Assembly (NCBI RefSeq): GCF_029667115.1
Contig: NZ_JARUIU010000004.1
Span: 186,001-250,000 of the forward strand
From: Jeotgalibacillus sp. ET6
GTDB lineage: Bacteria > Bacillota > Bacilli > Bacillales > Jeotgalibacillaceae
Direction of reading: 5' to 3'
Length of the DNA stretch: 64,000 nucleotides
Positions 54,671 to 62,897 of the stretch are shown piece after piece. Below the pieces are notes generated by a model. The model was given only the letters and a program-made list of their open reading frames with translations. It made no database searches and was not told the DNA's origin. The position numbers and the translations under genes are program-made. The number at the start of each line of letters is the position of its first letter. Position 1 is the first letter of the stretch.

Positions 54671-56161
54671 GTGAAAAATGTAACGCTTGTATTTTGGGTT
54701 TCGCTCGCGATCTGTGCAGGGTTGGTTGCCTGGGGAGCAATTGCCCCTGCTCAGCTTGAAAGTTTAACAGGAACGCTGACCGGAGAGATCTCGAAGGTCT
54801 TCGGCTGGTATTATCTTGTAATTATTATGCTAATGCTCATTTTCTGTGCGTATATCGCATTCTCACGCTTTGGTCAAATCCGGCTCGGAAAACAGGGCGA
54901 AAAGCCGGAATTTTCTCTCCTTTCATGGTTTGCCATGCTCTTTAGCGCCGGCATGGGGATGGGATTGGTGTTCTGGACAACTGCAGAACCGATCTCGCAT
55001 GCTTTTATTGCAACGCCCGGAGCTGAAGCAGGGTCTGACAGGGCTGTGCAGGAAGCACTGCAGTACTCATTTTTTCATTGGGGGATTCACGCATGGGCAG
55101 TTTACGCAATTGTAGCGCTTGTTCTTGCTTATTTTAAATTCCATAAAGGATCTAAAGGATTAATCAGTGCGACGCTGGTCCCGCTATTTGGTAAAAAAGC
55201 GATGGAAGGTCTGCCTGGTAAATTAATTGATACGCTTGCGGTTTTTGCTACCGTAGTCGGGGTAGCCTCTACATTGGGATTTGGCTCTGCTCAAATCAGC
55301 GGTGGTTTATCTTATTTATTCGGAACACCTGAAACGTTCACCTTTCAGTTAATCGTTCTTGCCGTCGCTACACTTTTATTTATCGGCTCGGCATGGTCCG
55401 GAATCGGAAGAGGAATTAAGTATCTAAGTAATATTAATATGGGACTCGCCTTTGTTCTGTTGGTGATGCTGACGATTGTGGGACCGACACTTTATATTTT
55501 TAATATGTTTACCACCACACTGGGAGGCTACATTTCCAATTTTTTCGATATGAGCTTTCATTTAGAGCCGTTGAATCAGGATAATCGTACATGGATTAAC
55601 AACTGGACGATTTTTTATTGGGCATGGTGGATTTCCTGGTCACCGTTTGTTGGGATTTTTATTGCACGAATTTCAAAAGGACGCTCGATAAAAGAGTTTA
55701 TTCTCGGCGTGCTGTTTGTTCCGTCTATCGTCTGCTTTATCTTCTTTGCTGTTTTCGGAGTATCGGCATTGGATCTTGAGCAAAAAGGTATTGCTGCGAT
55801 TTCTGATTTCTCACTGGAAACCGCAACCTTTGGCATGCTGGAGCAATATCCGCTTGGAACATTAATGTCGATTATTACGATTTTTGTGATTGCCATCTTT
55901 TTTATCACTTCTGCTGATTCGGCCACGTTCGTACTGGGCATGCAGACAACCGATGGCTCCATCAATCCTTCTAATTCCGTCAAAATCACGTGGGGGCTTG
56001 TGCAATCAGCTGTAGCTGCGATCGTCGTTTATTTTGGCGGAACCGACGGACTGCAGAATCTCCTGATCATTGCTGCACTTCCATTCTCTGTCGTCATTCT
56101 CCTGATGGGGGCCTCTTTCTATAAAACCATCAGAAAAGATCCGGCAGCTAAAAAAAGATAG
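54671..56161 (+). CDS. opuD: BCCT family glycine betaine transporter
   Basis: A sodium-coupled betaine/choline/carnitine transporter of about 496 residues from GTG 54671 (VKNVTLVFWVS), 5 nt after AGAGGTG. The frame is open to ATG 54587 (524 residues), where no binding site is seen; a basic N-terminal tail from ATG 54626 cannot be excluded. Twelve membrane helices are visible; the signatures are FSAGMGMGLVFWTTAEPISH, WGIHAWAVYA and FYWAWWISWSPFVGIFIARISKGR, the betaine-binding Trp-rich helix 8. It is most like Bacillus OpuD. It would import compatible solutes under osmotic stress. Confidence 0.92.
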   Translation: MKNVTLVFWVSLAICAGLVAWGAIAPAQLESLTGTLTGEISKVFGWYYLVIIMLMLIFCAYIAFSRFGQIRLGKQGEKPEFSLLSWFAMLFSAGMGMGLVFWTTAEPISHAFIATPGAEAGSDRAVQEALQYSFFHWGIHAWAVYAIVALVLAYFKFHKGSKGLISATLVPLFGKKAMEGLPGKLIDTLAVFATVVGVASTLGFGSAQISGGLSYLFGTPETFTFQLIVLAVATLLFIGSAWSGIGRGIKYLSNINMGLAFVLLVMLTIVGPTLYIFNMFTTTLGGYISNFFDMSFHLEPLNQDNRTWINNWTIFYWAWWISWSPFVGIFIARISKGRSIKEFILGVLFVPSIVCFIFFAVFGVSALDLEQKGIAAISDFSLETATFGMLEQYPLGTLMSIITIFVIAIFFITSADSATFVLGMQTTDGSINPSNSVKITWGLVQSAVAAIVVYFGGTDGLQNLLIIAALPFSVVILLMGASFYKTIRKDPAAKKR

Positions 56162-56204
56162 GTGCGGATTTGCCGATTGCCTTGGAATCATATTTGAACC
56201 AAAC

Positions 56205-56243
56205 AAAAAATGACTTATGCTGCGCGCATAGTCATTTTTTGTT
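56205..56243. terminator. Bidirectional terminator between opuD and the aldo/keto reductase gene
   Basis: AAAAAATGAC (56205-56214) pairs with GTCATTTTTT (56231-56240), with an inner TATGC/GCATA stem. Flanks are A- and T-rich, suiting both converging genes. Confidence 0.85.
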
Positions 56244-56279
56244 TCATATAAAAAGAGATTGAGTTTTACTCTTTACCTA

Positions 56280-57212
56280 TTATTGAAATATCTCGTCAAT
56301 CTTAACAATTTCTATTGGAGTTAATTCAACATCGAGTGTTTTTAAGTTATCCTGTACCTGCTCAGGCGTTTTTGCTCCAGGAATTAAGGCACTAATCGAG
56401 CTGCGGGTTAAATACCAGGATAACACCAGATGAGCGACCTCTACACCTTTATCCTCTGCAATTTTACGCACCTGCTCCACCTTCTCCAAATTGCGGAGAA
56501 ATTCTTCCCCCTGAAACATCGGGTTCTTAGCACGTCCATCCTCAAACCTTGTATCCTTCGTATACTTTCCAGCTAGGAGTCCGGCTGCAAGCGGGAAATA
56601 AGGAACGAAAGTAATATTATGCTCGGTTGTATAAGGGAGAAGGTCTTTTTCGGCATCTCTCTTAAACAGATTATATTCTGATTGAAGTACATCTACATAG
56701 CCGTCCTTGTTTGCTTCCTTTAATTGATCAAGAGAGAAATTGGACACGCCAATGCTTTTGATCTTTCCCTGATCCTTTAGTTCCTTCAAGGCTCCCACTG
56801 CTTCATCCTTTGGCGTCGTTTTATCAGGGAAATGAATATAAAATAAATCAATATAATCTGTTTGAAGACGTCTGAGTGAGCTCTCAACAGACTCTTTCAA
56901 AAAGGCAGGAGAATTGTCGAATTTAACCTCACCATCGACAAATTTATGTGCGCCTTTAGTCGCAAGAACGACACTCTCACGGCGTCCTTCTTCTTTAAGA
57001 ACTTCACCGATCAATTCCTCTGATCGTTCAGGGCCATAAATAAAAGCAGTATCCAGAAAATTAATGCCATGCTGAATCGCTGTGCGAACAACTTCCTTGC
57101 CAGTCTCTTCGCTTAAATTAGGATAAATATTATGACCGCCAACCGCATTCGTTCCGAGTCCAATTGGATTCACAACCAAATTGGAGTTGCCAAGTTTGCT
57201 TTGATTAACCAT
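56280..57212 (-). CDS. iolS: Aldo/keto reductase, IolS-like
   Basis: A 310-residue AKR11-type NADPH-dependent reductase, the same length as B. subtilis IolS and very similar at the start ([18 protein letters not shown]). Catalytic Asp/Tyr in LDTAFIYG, Lys in LATKGAH and His in YIHFPD are present; IGVSNFS and LIPGAK form the cofactor side. Start ATG 57212 follows AAGGAGATG. In this window it is not next to inositol genes. Its natural substrate is unknown. Confidence 0.92.
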   Translation of the reverse strand: MVNQSKLGNSNLVVNPIGLGTNAVGGHNIYPNLSEETGKEVVRTAIQHGINFLDTAFIYGPERSEELIGEVLKEEGRRESVVLATKGAHKFVDGEVKFDNSPAFLKESVESSLRRLQTDYIDLFYIHFPDKTTPKDEAVGALKELKDQGKIKSIGVSNFSLDQLKEANKDGYVDVLQSEYNLFKRDAEKDLLPYTTEHNITFVPYFPLAAGLLAGKYTKDTRFEDGRAKNPMFQGEEFLRNLEKVEQVRKIAEDKGVEVAHLVLSWYLTRSSISALIPGAKTPEQVQDNLKTLDVELTPIEIVKIDEIFQ

Positions 57213-57334
57213 ATAGCCTATTCATCTCCTTAAACGTTTGTCATATCGTACCAGAAGGAAGAGAAGGATAAAAATGTTCTGCCTTAAATAGGTAGTATGA
57301 TTTATAAATGATTCGAAATCCAGTAGGTAATATG

Positions 57335-57363
57335 TTGACAGTTTAAAAGCAAGGTGATACGAT
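57335..57363 (+). promoter_or_regulatory. Sigma-A promoter of the peptide/acyltransferase unit
   Basis: Perfect TTGACA (57335-57340) and TACGAT (57358-57363) are separated by 17 bp. The first SinR-like palindrome begins 9 bp after the -10 box and so covers the start site. Confidence 0.7.
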
Positions 57364-57371
57364 TTCAGTGT

Positions 57372-57387
57372 GTTCTTTATAAAGAAC
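57372..57387. promoter_or_regulatory. SinR-like operator 1
   Basis: GTTCTTTATAAAGAAC is a perfect 16-bp palindrome built from two inverted copies of the SinR consensus GTTCTYT. The known B. subtilis eps site (GTTCTCTAAAGAGAAC) has the same length and layout. Confidence 0.8.
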
Positions 57388-57430
57388 GAATGAGATCCAG
57401 CAAGATCTTCCGCACATCTTGACCTCAATT

Positions 57431-57446
57431 GTTCTATATTGGGAAC
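57431..57446. promoter_or_regulatory. SinR-like operator 2 (imperfect)
   Basis: GTTCTATATTGGGAAC has the GTTC/GAAC ends of operator 1 over the same 16 bp and extends to TTGTTC/GAACAA. It lies 59 bp from operator 1 and 27 bp before the peptide start codon. Confidence 0.55.
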
Positions 57447-57473
57447 AATAAACTATGAGTATGGAGGGAAAAA

Positions 57474-57605
57474 ATGAAAACTGAATGGAAAGTGCCAGTT
57501 TTGGAAGTATTGAATGTATCTCAGACGTTAAAATTTCACGATTGGGATCCTGATTGCCCACCTGGTGAAGAACCAGGAAACCCTGGAGACGTCTTAGACA
57601 GCTGA
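57474..57605 (+). CDS. 43-residue RiPP-precursor-like peptide (lasso-type leader)
   Basis: ATG 57474 lies 5 nt after GGAGGG. The product begins MKTEWKVPVLEVLNVSQTL and continues KFHDWDPDCPPGEEPGNPG with the end DVLDS. The W-x2-P-x-LEVL-x-V-x2-T pattern is that of leader peptides of paeninodin-type lasso precursors in Bacillales, where a conserved Thr stands two residues before the core. A core starting at Lys20 would have Asp at position 8, a possible macrolactam acceptor; a core beginning with Lys is unusual. No lasso cyclase, protease or PqqD-like protein is in the window, so it is an orphan. It could alternatively be a signalling peptide. It was missed by simple ORF length filters. Confidence 0.7.
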   Translation: MKTEWKVPVLEVLNVSQTLKFHDWDPDCPPGEEPGNPGDVLDS

Positions 57606-57626
57606 TCTTTTAATTTATTTTTCAAA

Positions 57627-57673
57627 ATGACAGAGACTTTTTAACCTTAAAAAGTGAAGAAAGTCTTTGTCAT
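57627..57673 (+). terminator. Hairpin after the peptide gene
   Basis: ATGACA and AGACTTT (57627-57640) pair with AAAGTCT and TGTCAT (57660-57673); an alternative inner stem ACTTTTT/AAAAAGT is possible. It may reduce but not abolish transcription into the next gene, a common arrangement after highly expressed peptide precursors. Confidence 0.65.
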
Positions 57674-57699
57674 ACTTTAATTGAAAAAAGGTGAGCACA

Positions 57700-58347
57700 A
57701 TGTTTCAAGTAGTCAAGACACAGAAGCAGCAAAAGCTTTTTGAAGAAACGTGGGAATACTTTTGTAAAAAGTACAGATGGGTCAATGATCCCTATGCGAA
57801 AAATGGTATTCGCTACATGCTGCTGCGACCAAAGGAAATAAAAGATAAGAATTCGATTCTCGGTACGATTGAATTTATTCCTTATGACCCTTTAAATGCT
57901 GAAAGTACAGTAGAGGGACGATTCAAATTCAATGACCTAAGTGAAATTAAAGAAAATCAGGACAGAGTTTGGGAAATTGATAAATTCTGTTTGCATAAAG
58001 ACTTCCACCGCATTGGGTATTTTTCTTTGTTTTTTCAGATATTCTATCACCATGTTTATGAACATCATCCTAAATACTATGTTGCAATTGTCGAAAAAAA
58101 GTTGTACCGTATGCTGAAAATTCTGCTGGGATCCATGGCTGCTCAAGTTGGCGAATCTCTGCCTGGACCCTCGACTTCTCTTGTGCCCGTTATTATTCAT
58201 ATTGAAGCTATTAAAAACAATCCCTCTCTTGTAGCTAAGCTCTTATCTCAAATTCCAAAGCCCAAGCCCACTCCTAAGAAGACCTTACTTTCCGTGTTAC
58301 CTGGGAAAAAAGAGATGAAAATATTCCGATTGCGTTCGCCAAAATGA
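57700..58347 (+). CDS. GNAT/N-acyltransferase-like protein
   Basis: A 215-residue protein. Strand-turn segments SILGTIEFIPYDP, STVEGRFKF and WEIDKFCLHKDFHRIGYFSLFFQIFYHHV follow the pattern of GNAT acyltransferases related to autoinducer-synthase/exosortase-associated N-acyltransferases (motif E-I-x-K-x-x-L-x-K-x-x-x-R). The C-terminal 45 residues are Pro/Lys-rich. ATG 57700 lies behind AAAGGTGAG; GTG 57691 overlaps that site. It follows the RiPP-like peptide by 95 bp and precedes eps. It could acylate a peptide or sugar, but this is inferred only. Confidence 0.55.
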   Translation: MFQVVKTQKQQKLFEETWEYFCKKYRWVNDPYAKNGIRYMLLRPKEIKDKNSILGTIEFIPYDPLNAESTVEGRFKFNDLSEIKENQDRVWEIDKFCLHKDFHRIGYFSLFFQIFYHHVYEHHPKYYVAIVEKKLYRMLKILLGSMAAQVGESLPGPSTSLVPVIIHIEAIKNNPSLVAKLLSQIPKPKPTPKKTLLSVLPGKKEMKIFRLRSPK

Positions 58348-58367
58348 AAGAAAAAGCAATAAATTTG

Positions 58368-58396
58368 TTGACATGTTCTTTATATAGAACTAAAAT
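58368..58396 (+). promoter_or_regulatory. Sigma-A promoter of the eps operon
   Basis: Perfect TTGACA (58368-58373) and TAAAAT (58391-58396) with a 17-bp spacer. SinR-like operator 3 (58375-58390) fills the spacer exactly. A second possible -10 box TATACT lies at 58471-58476 behind operator 4. Confidence 0.8.
58375..58390. promoter_or_regulatory. SinR-like operator 3
   Basis: GTTCTTTATATAGAAC, a 16-bp palindrome with one mismatched pair, is located inside the spacer of the eps promoter. It contains the exact heptamer GTTCTTT. Confidence 0.8.
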
Positions 58397-58442
58397 AAAC
58401 CTATTAAGAGAACGAAGGGAAACAAAAAATTTTAAGATGATT

Positions 58443-58458
58443 GTTCTTAATTAAGAAA
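58443..58458. promoter_or_regulatory. SinR-like operator 4
   Basis: GTTCTTAATTAAGAAA is palindromic except for its end pair (TTCTTAATTAAGAA is perfect). It lies 68 bp from operator 3 and just upstream of TATACT at 58471. Confidence 0.65.
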
Positions 58459-58498
58459 TAAAGAGTTTCCTATACTAGTAAAAGTGCAGGTGATCTAA

Positions 58499-59245
58499 GT
58501 GGGGGAAGGCGGTATACGTAAATCTCTGGTAAAAGATATCAATCTGCTTGAGTATTTTGACGTATTGAAAAAAAGATTGTGGATTATTGTACTGGTTGTA
58601 CTTGCAGCGACGACAGCCGGTTATTACTACAGTCAATCGAATAATGTTTCTTTGTTTCAAAGCTCTACCCGCGTAATCATTTCAAGTGACAGTGAATACA
58701 TGAAAACATTAATGGTTATGATCAAAGATCCGATCATTATGGCTCAGGTCATAGAAGATCTTCAGCTTCCAACATCACCTCAGGGCCTGGCGGGCAAGAT
58801 CGGTGTTTCAAGAATTGATGAGTCTCAGGTCGTTCAAATTCTTGTGACAGATACGGATCCGCAGCAGGCTGCCCAAATAGCCAATGCCACCGCTCAAAAG
58901 TTTAAAGAAAGTGCCAGATCCATTTTGGCTTTTGAAGAAGTGCAGCTGCTGTCAGAAGCGACGGTCAATCCTTCACCCATAAATGAATCGCAAAACAGAA
59001 GTGTTGTCATGGCGGCAGCAATCGGATTACTCGCAGGAGTCGGTCTCGCATTTTTCCTGGAGAGCCTGGATGGGACGATCCGCCGAGAAAAAGAAGTGGA
59101 AGAAATTCTGGGCATACCGGTTATAGGCATTGTGCCCAATTTAAATAAAAAGAAATTGTTCCTTCAGAAAAAACAAATAACTATTACAAAGACAGGGGGG
59201 GAGATCGTTGATATTAAACAAAAAGCAGCCGGCAGCGAACGCTAA
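58499..59245 (+). CDS. epsA: Polysaccharide chain-length/kinase modulator protein (Wzz-type)
   Basis: A 248-residue modulator like B. subtilis EpsA. Two membrane helices (about 28-46 and 175-196) flank an extracellular domain of roughly 125 residues; the second helix is followed by FFLESLDGTIRREKEVEEILGIPVIGIVPNLNKKK, which normally activates the partner tyrosine kinase. Start GTG 58499 after AGGTGAT. It overlaps epsB by 38 bp. First gene of an exopolysaccharide operon under SinR-like operators. Confidence 0.9.
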   Translation: MGEGGIRKSLVKDINLLEYFDVLKKRLWIIVLVVLAATTAGYYYSQSNNVSLFQSSTRVIISSDSEYMKTLMVMIKDPIIMAQVIEDLQLPTSPQGLAGKIGVSRIDESQVVQILVTDTDPQQAAQIANATAQKFKESARSILAFEEVQLLSEATVNPSPINESQNRSVVMAAAIGLLAGVGLAFFLESLDGTIRREKEVEEILGIPVIGIVPNLNKKKLFLQKKQITITKTGGEIVDIKQKAAGSER

Positions 59246-59867
59246 AAAAAGAAACCTTGTCACGTATTTGTATCCAGATTCTTTTATTTCAGATCAATTC
59301 AGAACCATCAGGACGAATATAAGGTTTATTACCGAAACAAGTAATAATAAAGTTTTTTTACTAGCCTCCCCCGGCACAGGTGAAGGAAAATCCATTACCA
59401 TTGCGAATCTGGCTGCTTCAATGGCACAGCAAAAAGAAAGGATTCTCCTAATTGACGCAAATCTGAGAAGTCCGGTTTTACATACGATTTTTAAGCTGCC
59501 CAACTCAAAGGGCATTACAAATATTCTAAAGCACAGGGTCCCGCTGAAAGAGGCGGTGAGCCGGACAGAGATCGGAAAACTTGACGTGCTGACGAGCGGT
59601 CCTGTCTCCTTTAATCCAGCCGAGATTATCGGTTCTGAGTTAATGCAGGATTTGCTAAAAACAGCAGTTAAGGAATACGACATGATATTGGTGGATGCCC
59701 CAAGTGTGCTTGAATTCACGGAAACGAGAGTGCTCGCCCACTATTGTGATGGTGTAATCCTGCTATTTAAAAGAGCTAAAACTGAACTGGAAAAAGCTTC
59801 AGAAGCGTTGAGAGTATTAGAACTAGCCCATTCAAAAATCATCGGTGCCATTATCAATGATAAGTAG
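59208..59867 (+). CDS. epsB: BY-kinase-like capsule/EPS ATPase
   Basis: A 219-residue protein of the bacterial tyrosine kinase family, similar to EpsB/YwqD. Walker A is SPGTGEGKS (about 57-65), Walker A' is LLIDANLRSP (usual: DADMRxP) and Walker B is MILVDAPS. The N-terminal YPDSFISDQFRTIRTNIRF segment is the partner-contact helix. Unlike most BY-kinases, the C-terminus (IIGAIINDK) has no tyrosine cluster, so autophosphorylation on that tail is not possible. The start is TTG 59208 behind GGGGGGGAG. Confidence 0.88.
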   Translation: MILNKKQPAANAKKRNLVTYLYPDSFISDQFRTIRTNIRFITETSNNKVFLLASPGTGEGKSITIANLAASMAQQKERILLIDANLRSPVLHTIFKLPNSKGITNILKHRVPLKEAVSRTEIGKLDVLTSGPVSFNPAEIIGSELMQDLLKTAVKEYDMILVDAPSVLEFTETRVLAHYCDGVILLFKRAKTELEKASEALRVLELAHSKIIGAIINDK

Positions 59868-59879
59868 TGCACCTTATTT

Positions 59880-59906
59880 TTGACCAAGTTGTTCTCTATT
59901 AAGAAT
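59880..59906 (+). promoter_or_regulatory. Possible internal promoter with SinR-like operator 5
   Basis: TTGACC at 59880-59885 is followed by GTTCTCTATTAAGAAT (59891-59906), which has the exact SinR heptamer GTTCTCT and a weaker inverted half. No good -10 box lies at the correct distance. Confidence 0.45.
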
Positions 59907-59924
59907 ATTGTATTCTCGAAATTT

Positions 59925-60046
59925 CATAGATTATGCGGTGATATCTCCTTACTGTTATCAATGGAGGTACTCGATCATGCCGTGGGTTGAAAAACCTTAG
60001 ACGCGAGTCGTCGCTGGTGTGGAGTGAGGGTGGGTTGAATGCCCAT
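59925..60046 (+). ncRNA. EAR-like antitermination RNA between epsB and epsC
   Basis: The region epsB-epsC of B. subtilis carries the EAR element, a structured leader RNA that lets RNA polymerase read through terminators. The same gap here holds a structured, non-coding stretch with short pairings: ATCTCC/GGAGGT, GGTT/AACC, GAC/GTC and GGG/CCC hairpins. Placement is the main evidence; I cannot align it to the EAR consensus by eye, and the borders are approximate. Confidence 0.6.
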
Positions 60047-60051
60047 ATTTT

Positions 60052-60111
60052 AATAAAGTAATGATGTGTGCGGTTAGGGAGAGGACCTTGTACATCATTA
60101 CTTTATTTTAT
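60052..60111 (+). terminator. Strong intrinsic terminator in the epsB-epsC gap
   Basis: A perfect 16-bp stem (AATAAAGTAATGATGT at 60052-60067, complement at 60092-60107) with a 24-nt loop runs into TTTTAT. It lies inside the operon, 43 bp before epsC, so read-through must be controlled. Confidence 0.88.
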
Positions 60112-60153
60112 ATCCAGTAAATAGATGGAAAGACTGCTGAAAGGAGGAACACG

Positions 60154-61986
60154 ATGTCGTACAGGCAAAGGCTTTCATTATTCGTTGTCATCGATTCAAT
60201 TATTGTCGTAACCGCTATTTTTATCAGCGGATTTCTTGTGAATGGTGATGTGTATGTTTTTACACAGCCGATCCTGCTAAGTTCGATCGCTCTGCTAACC
60301 GGGCATTTGCTGTTCTCATGGAAATACAACCTCTACAAAAAAGCTTGGGAATATGCCAGTATCGGAGAATTGGTGATTGTTCTTAAAATTGTTTCATACA
60401 CGCTGCTCTCAGCACTTATTCTTCAGCAAATCGTTTTGCAGGAAATTTCTTTCAGGCTTCTGGCGGTTACCTGGCTGCTTCATCTTTTGTTTATTGGGGG
60501 GTCCAGGTTTGTATGGAGAATGTACAGAGATCAGGTTATTAATCCATTTTCTCATCGAAAACGGACATTGATAATCGGTGCAGGGTCAGCCGGGACCATG
60601 GTAGCGAGACAACTGATACAAAACAAGGATTGCGATTTGCTGCCAGTAGGGTTTATCGATGATAACCCTTCAAAACAGCATTTGGATATTATGGGGATTC
60701 CGGTGCTTGGCGGGGTTGAGTCCATCGCAGAAACTGTAGTAAAAAGGCAGGTTGATAATATCGTCATCGCAATTCCATCGCTTAGTAAAAAAGAACTTAA
60801 TACCATTTTTACAGAGTGTATGAAGACTTCAGCCGATACAAAAATTCTTCCGATGCTGGAAGATCTGGTTACAGGAAAAGTATCTGTTAACCAGGTCAGG
60901 GATGTTCAGGTGGAAGATTTGCTTGGAAGGAGCCCAGTTGAGCTAGACATGGAGCTGCTTTCGGATTCAATTAAAAATAAAATCATTTTGGTTTCAGGTG
61001 CAGGAGGATCGATCGGGTCAGAAATTTGCCGTCAGGTTTCAGCATTTTATCCGAAACAGCTAATTTTGTTGGGACACGGAGAAAACAGCATTTATACCAT
61101 TGAAATGGAACTAAAAGAAACGTTTAAAGCCTCTAAAATCGAATTTATTACAGAAATAGCCGATTTGCAGGATGCGGAAAAAATGATGGAAATTATGAGA
61201 GACTATCAGCCTGATGTGGTCTATCATGCTGCAGCTCATAAGCATGTGCCGCTAATGGAACGGAATCCTGAAGAAGCGGTTAAAAACAATATAATGGGAA
61301 CGAGGAATATTGCTCAGGCAGCTGACTGGCATGGTGTGGAAACCTTTGTCATGGTATCGACCGACAAAGCAGTAAATCCAACTTCCGTTATGGGCGCCTC
61401 CAAGAAATTAGCTGAAATGATTGTGCAGCATATGGGGCAGATTAGTAAAACAAGATTTGTCGCAGTGCGATTTGGCAATGTTTTGGGAAGCAGGGGAAGC
61501 GTCATTCCACATTTTAAAAAGCAAATTGAACGCGGAGGACCTGTTACCGTTACTCATCCGGATATGATTCGTTATTTTATGACCATCCCGGAAGCTTCAA
61601 AGCTTGTGATTCAGGCAGGGGCTTTAGCTAAAGGGGGAGAAATATTCGTCCTTGATATGGGAGAGCCGGTTAAAATAGTGGATCTGGCGAAGAACCTGAT
61701 AAAGCTATCCGGAAATTCGCCAGATGAGATTCCGATTATGTTTACCGGGATCCGTCCAGGCGAAAAATTGTATGAAGAACTGCTGAAGGAAGACGAAGTT
61801 CAGGATGAACAAATCTATCCTAAAATCTATGTCGGCAAAAGCGCTGAATTGTATATGGATGAGATCGAAACGATTCTTTCTGTCTACTCAACCCTAAGCA
61901 GAGAAGAGCTGAAAGAAACGTTGCTGGAGCTGGCGAATCGTAAAGCTTCAGCTGTCCGAAAAGAAATGCTGCCCATTTCAAGTTGA
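60154..61986 (+). CDS. epsC: Membrane-bound UDP-sugar 4,6-dehydratase (EpsC/PglF type)
   Basis: A 610-residue protein like B. subtilis EpsC (about 598). Four N-terminal membrane helices span about 10-115, followed by a CoA-binding-like Rossmann domain with [15 protein letters not shown]. The catalytic SDR-extended domain starts near 275 with [46 protein letters not shown] (Tyr replaced by Met in the YxxxK position) and [16 protein letters not shown] match UDP-GlcNAc C4,C6-dehydratases. The Met is normal for this large type. It makes a 4-keto-6-deoxy sugar for EPS. ATG 60154 follows AAAGGAGG. Confidence 0.94.
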   Translation: MSYRQRLSLFVVIDSIIVVTAIFISGFLVNGDVYVFTQPILLSSIALLTGHLLFSWKYNLYKKAWEYASIGELVIVLKIVSYTLLSALILQQIVLQEISFRLLAVTWLLHLLFIGGSRFVWRMYRDQVINPFSHRKRTLIIGAGSAGTMVARQLIQNKDCDLLPVGFIDDNPSKQHLDIMGIPVLGGVESIAETVVKRQVDNIVIAIPSLSKKELNTIFTECMKTSADTKILPMLEDLVTGKVSVNQVRDVQVEDLLGRSPVELDMELLSDSIKNKIILVSGAGGSIGSEICRQVSAFYPKQLILLGHGENSIYTIEMELKETFKASKIEFITEIADLQDAEKMMEIMRDYQPDVVYHAAAHKHVPLMERNPEEAVKNNIMGTRNIAQAADWHGVETFVMVSTDKAVNPTSVMGASKKLAEMIVQHMGQISKTRFVAVRFGNVLGSRGSVIPHFKKQIERGGPVTVTHPDMIRYFMTIPEASKLVIQAGALAKGGEIFVLDMGEPVKIVDLAKNLIKLSGNSPDEIPIMFTGIRPGEKLYEELLKEDEVQDEQIYPKIYVGKSAELYMDEIETILSVYSTLSREELKETLLELANRKASAVRKEMLPISS

Positions 61987-62000
61987 AGGAGACCTGCCTA

Positions 62001-62879
62001 ATGAAAGTAAGGAAAGCGATTATCCCAGCAGCCGGATTGGGTACGAGATTTTTACCAGCCACTAAAGCCATGCCGAAAGAAATGCTGCCAATCGTAGACA
62101 AACCGACCATACAGTACATTGTAGAAGAAGCCATCGAATCAGGGATTGAAGACATCATTATTGTTACAGGTAAAGGGAAAAGAGCGATAGAAGATCATTT
62201 TGATCATTCCTTTGAGCTTGAACAAACCCTTTATGAAAAAGGGAAATTTGATTTGCTGGATGAAGTTCAAAAATCCTCCAGGCTGGTAGACATTCACTAC
62301 ATACGTCAAAAGGAGCCGAAAGGACTTGGACATGCAATCTGGTGTGCACGCAAATTCATCGGCAACGAACCTTTTGCTGTACTCTTAGGCGATGACATTG
62401 TTCAGGCTGAAAAGCCCTGTTTAAAGCAATTAATGGAGCAATATAGTCGCTACAATGCATCGATTATTGGGGTTCAGCCGGTTCGGGAAGAGGACGTCTC
62501 AAGGTATGGAATTGTAGATGGCAGTCTGATGGATGAGGGTTTATACAATGTGCGGGAGCTAGTAGAAAAGCCAAATCTTAAGGACGCACCATCCAATCTC
62601 GCAATCCTTGGGCGGTATATATTAAGTCCAACCATTATGGACATATTAAGCTGCCAAAAGCCAGGCGCAGGAAATGAAATTCAATTAACGGATGCCATCT
62701 CTCAACTTAATAAAAAGGAAGCTGTGTACGCCTATGAATTTGAAGGCGACCGCTATGATGTAGGGGAAAAGATGGGCTTCATTCAGACAACGATTGAATT
62801 TGCTTTGAAGAGAGAGGAATTGCGTTATGATTTGCTAGCCTATTTATCCGAAATTATGGATAGGGAAAAAACAAAATAA
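62001..62879 (+). CDS. galU: UTP-glucose-1-phosphate uridylyltransferase
   Basis: A 292-residue GalU/GtaB enzyme that makes UDP-glucose from UTP and glucose-1-phosphate. Motifs: [46 protein letters not shown] and LGDDIV. ATG 62001 follows GAAGGAGA; the frame open to 61983 lies in the epsC end. It is not part of the B. subtilis eps operon, so this locus differs; it supplies the sugar donor. Confidence 0.95.
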   Translation: MKVRKAIIPAAGLGTRFLPATKAMPKEMLPIVDKPTIQYIVEEAIESGIEDIIIVTGKGKRAIEDHFDHSFELEQTLYEKGKFDLLDEVQKSSRLVDIHYIRQKEPKGLGHAIWCARKFIGNEPFAVLLGDDIVQAEKPCLKQLMEQYSRYNASIIGVQPVREEDVSRYGIVDGSLMDEGLYNVRELVEKPNLKDAPSNLAILGRYILSPTIMDILSCQKPGAGNEIQLTDAISQLNKKEAVYAYEFEGDRYDVGEKMGFIQTTIEFALKREELRYDLLAYLSEIMDREKTK

Positions 62880-62897
62880 TCGAAGGGGGGAATCGAT

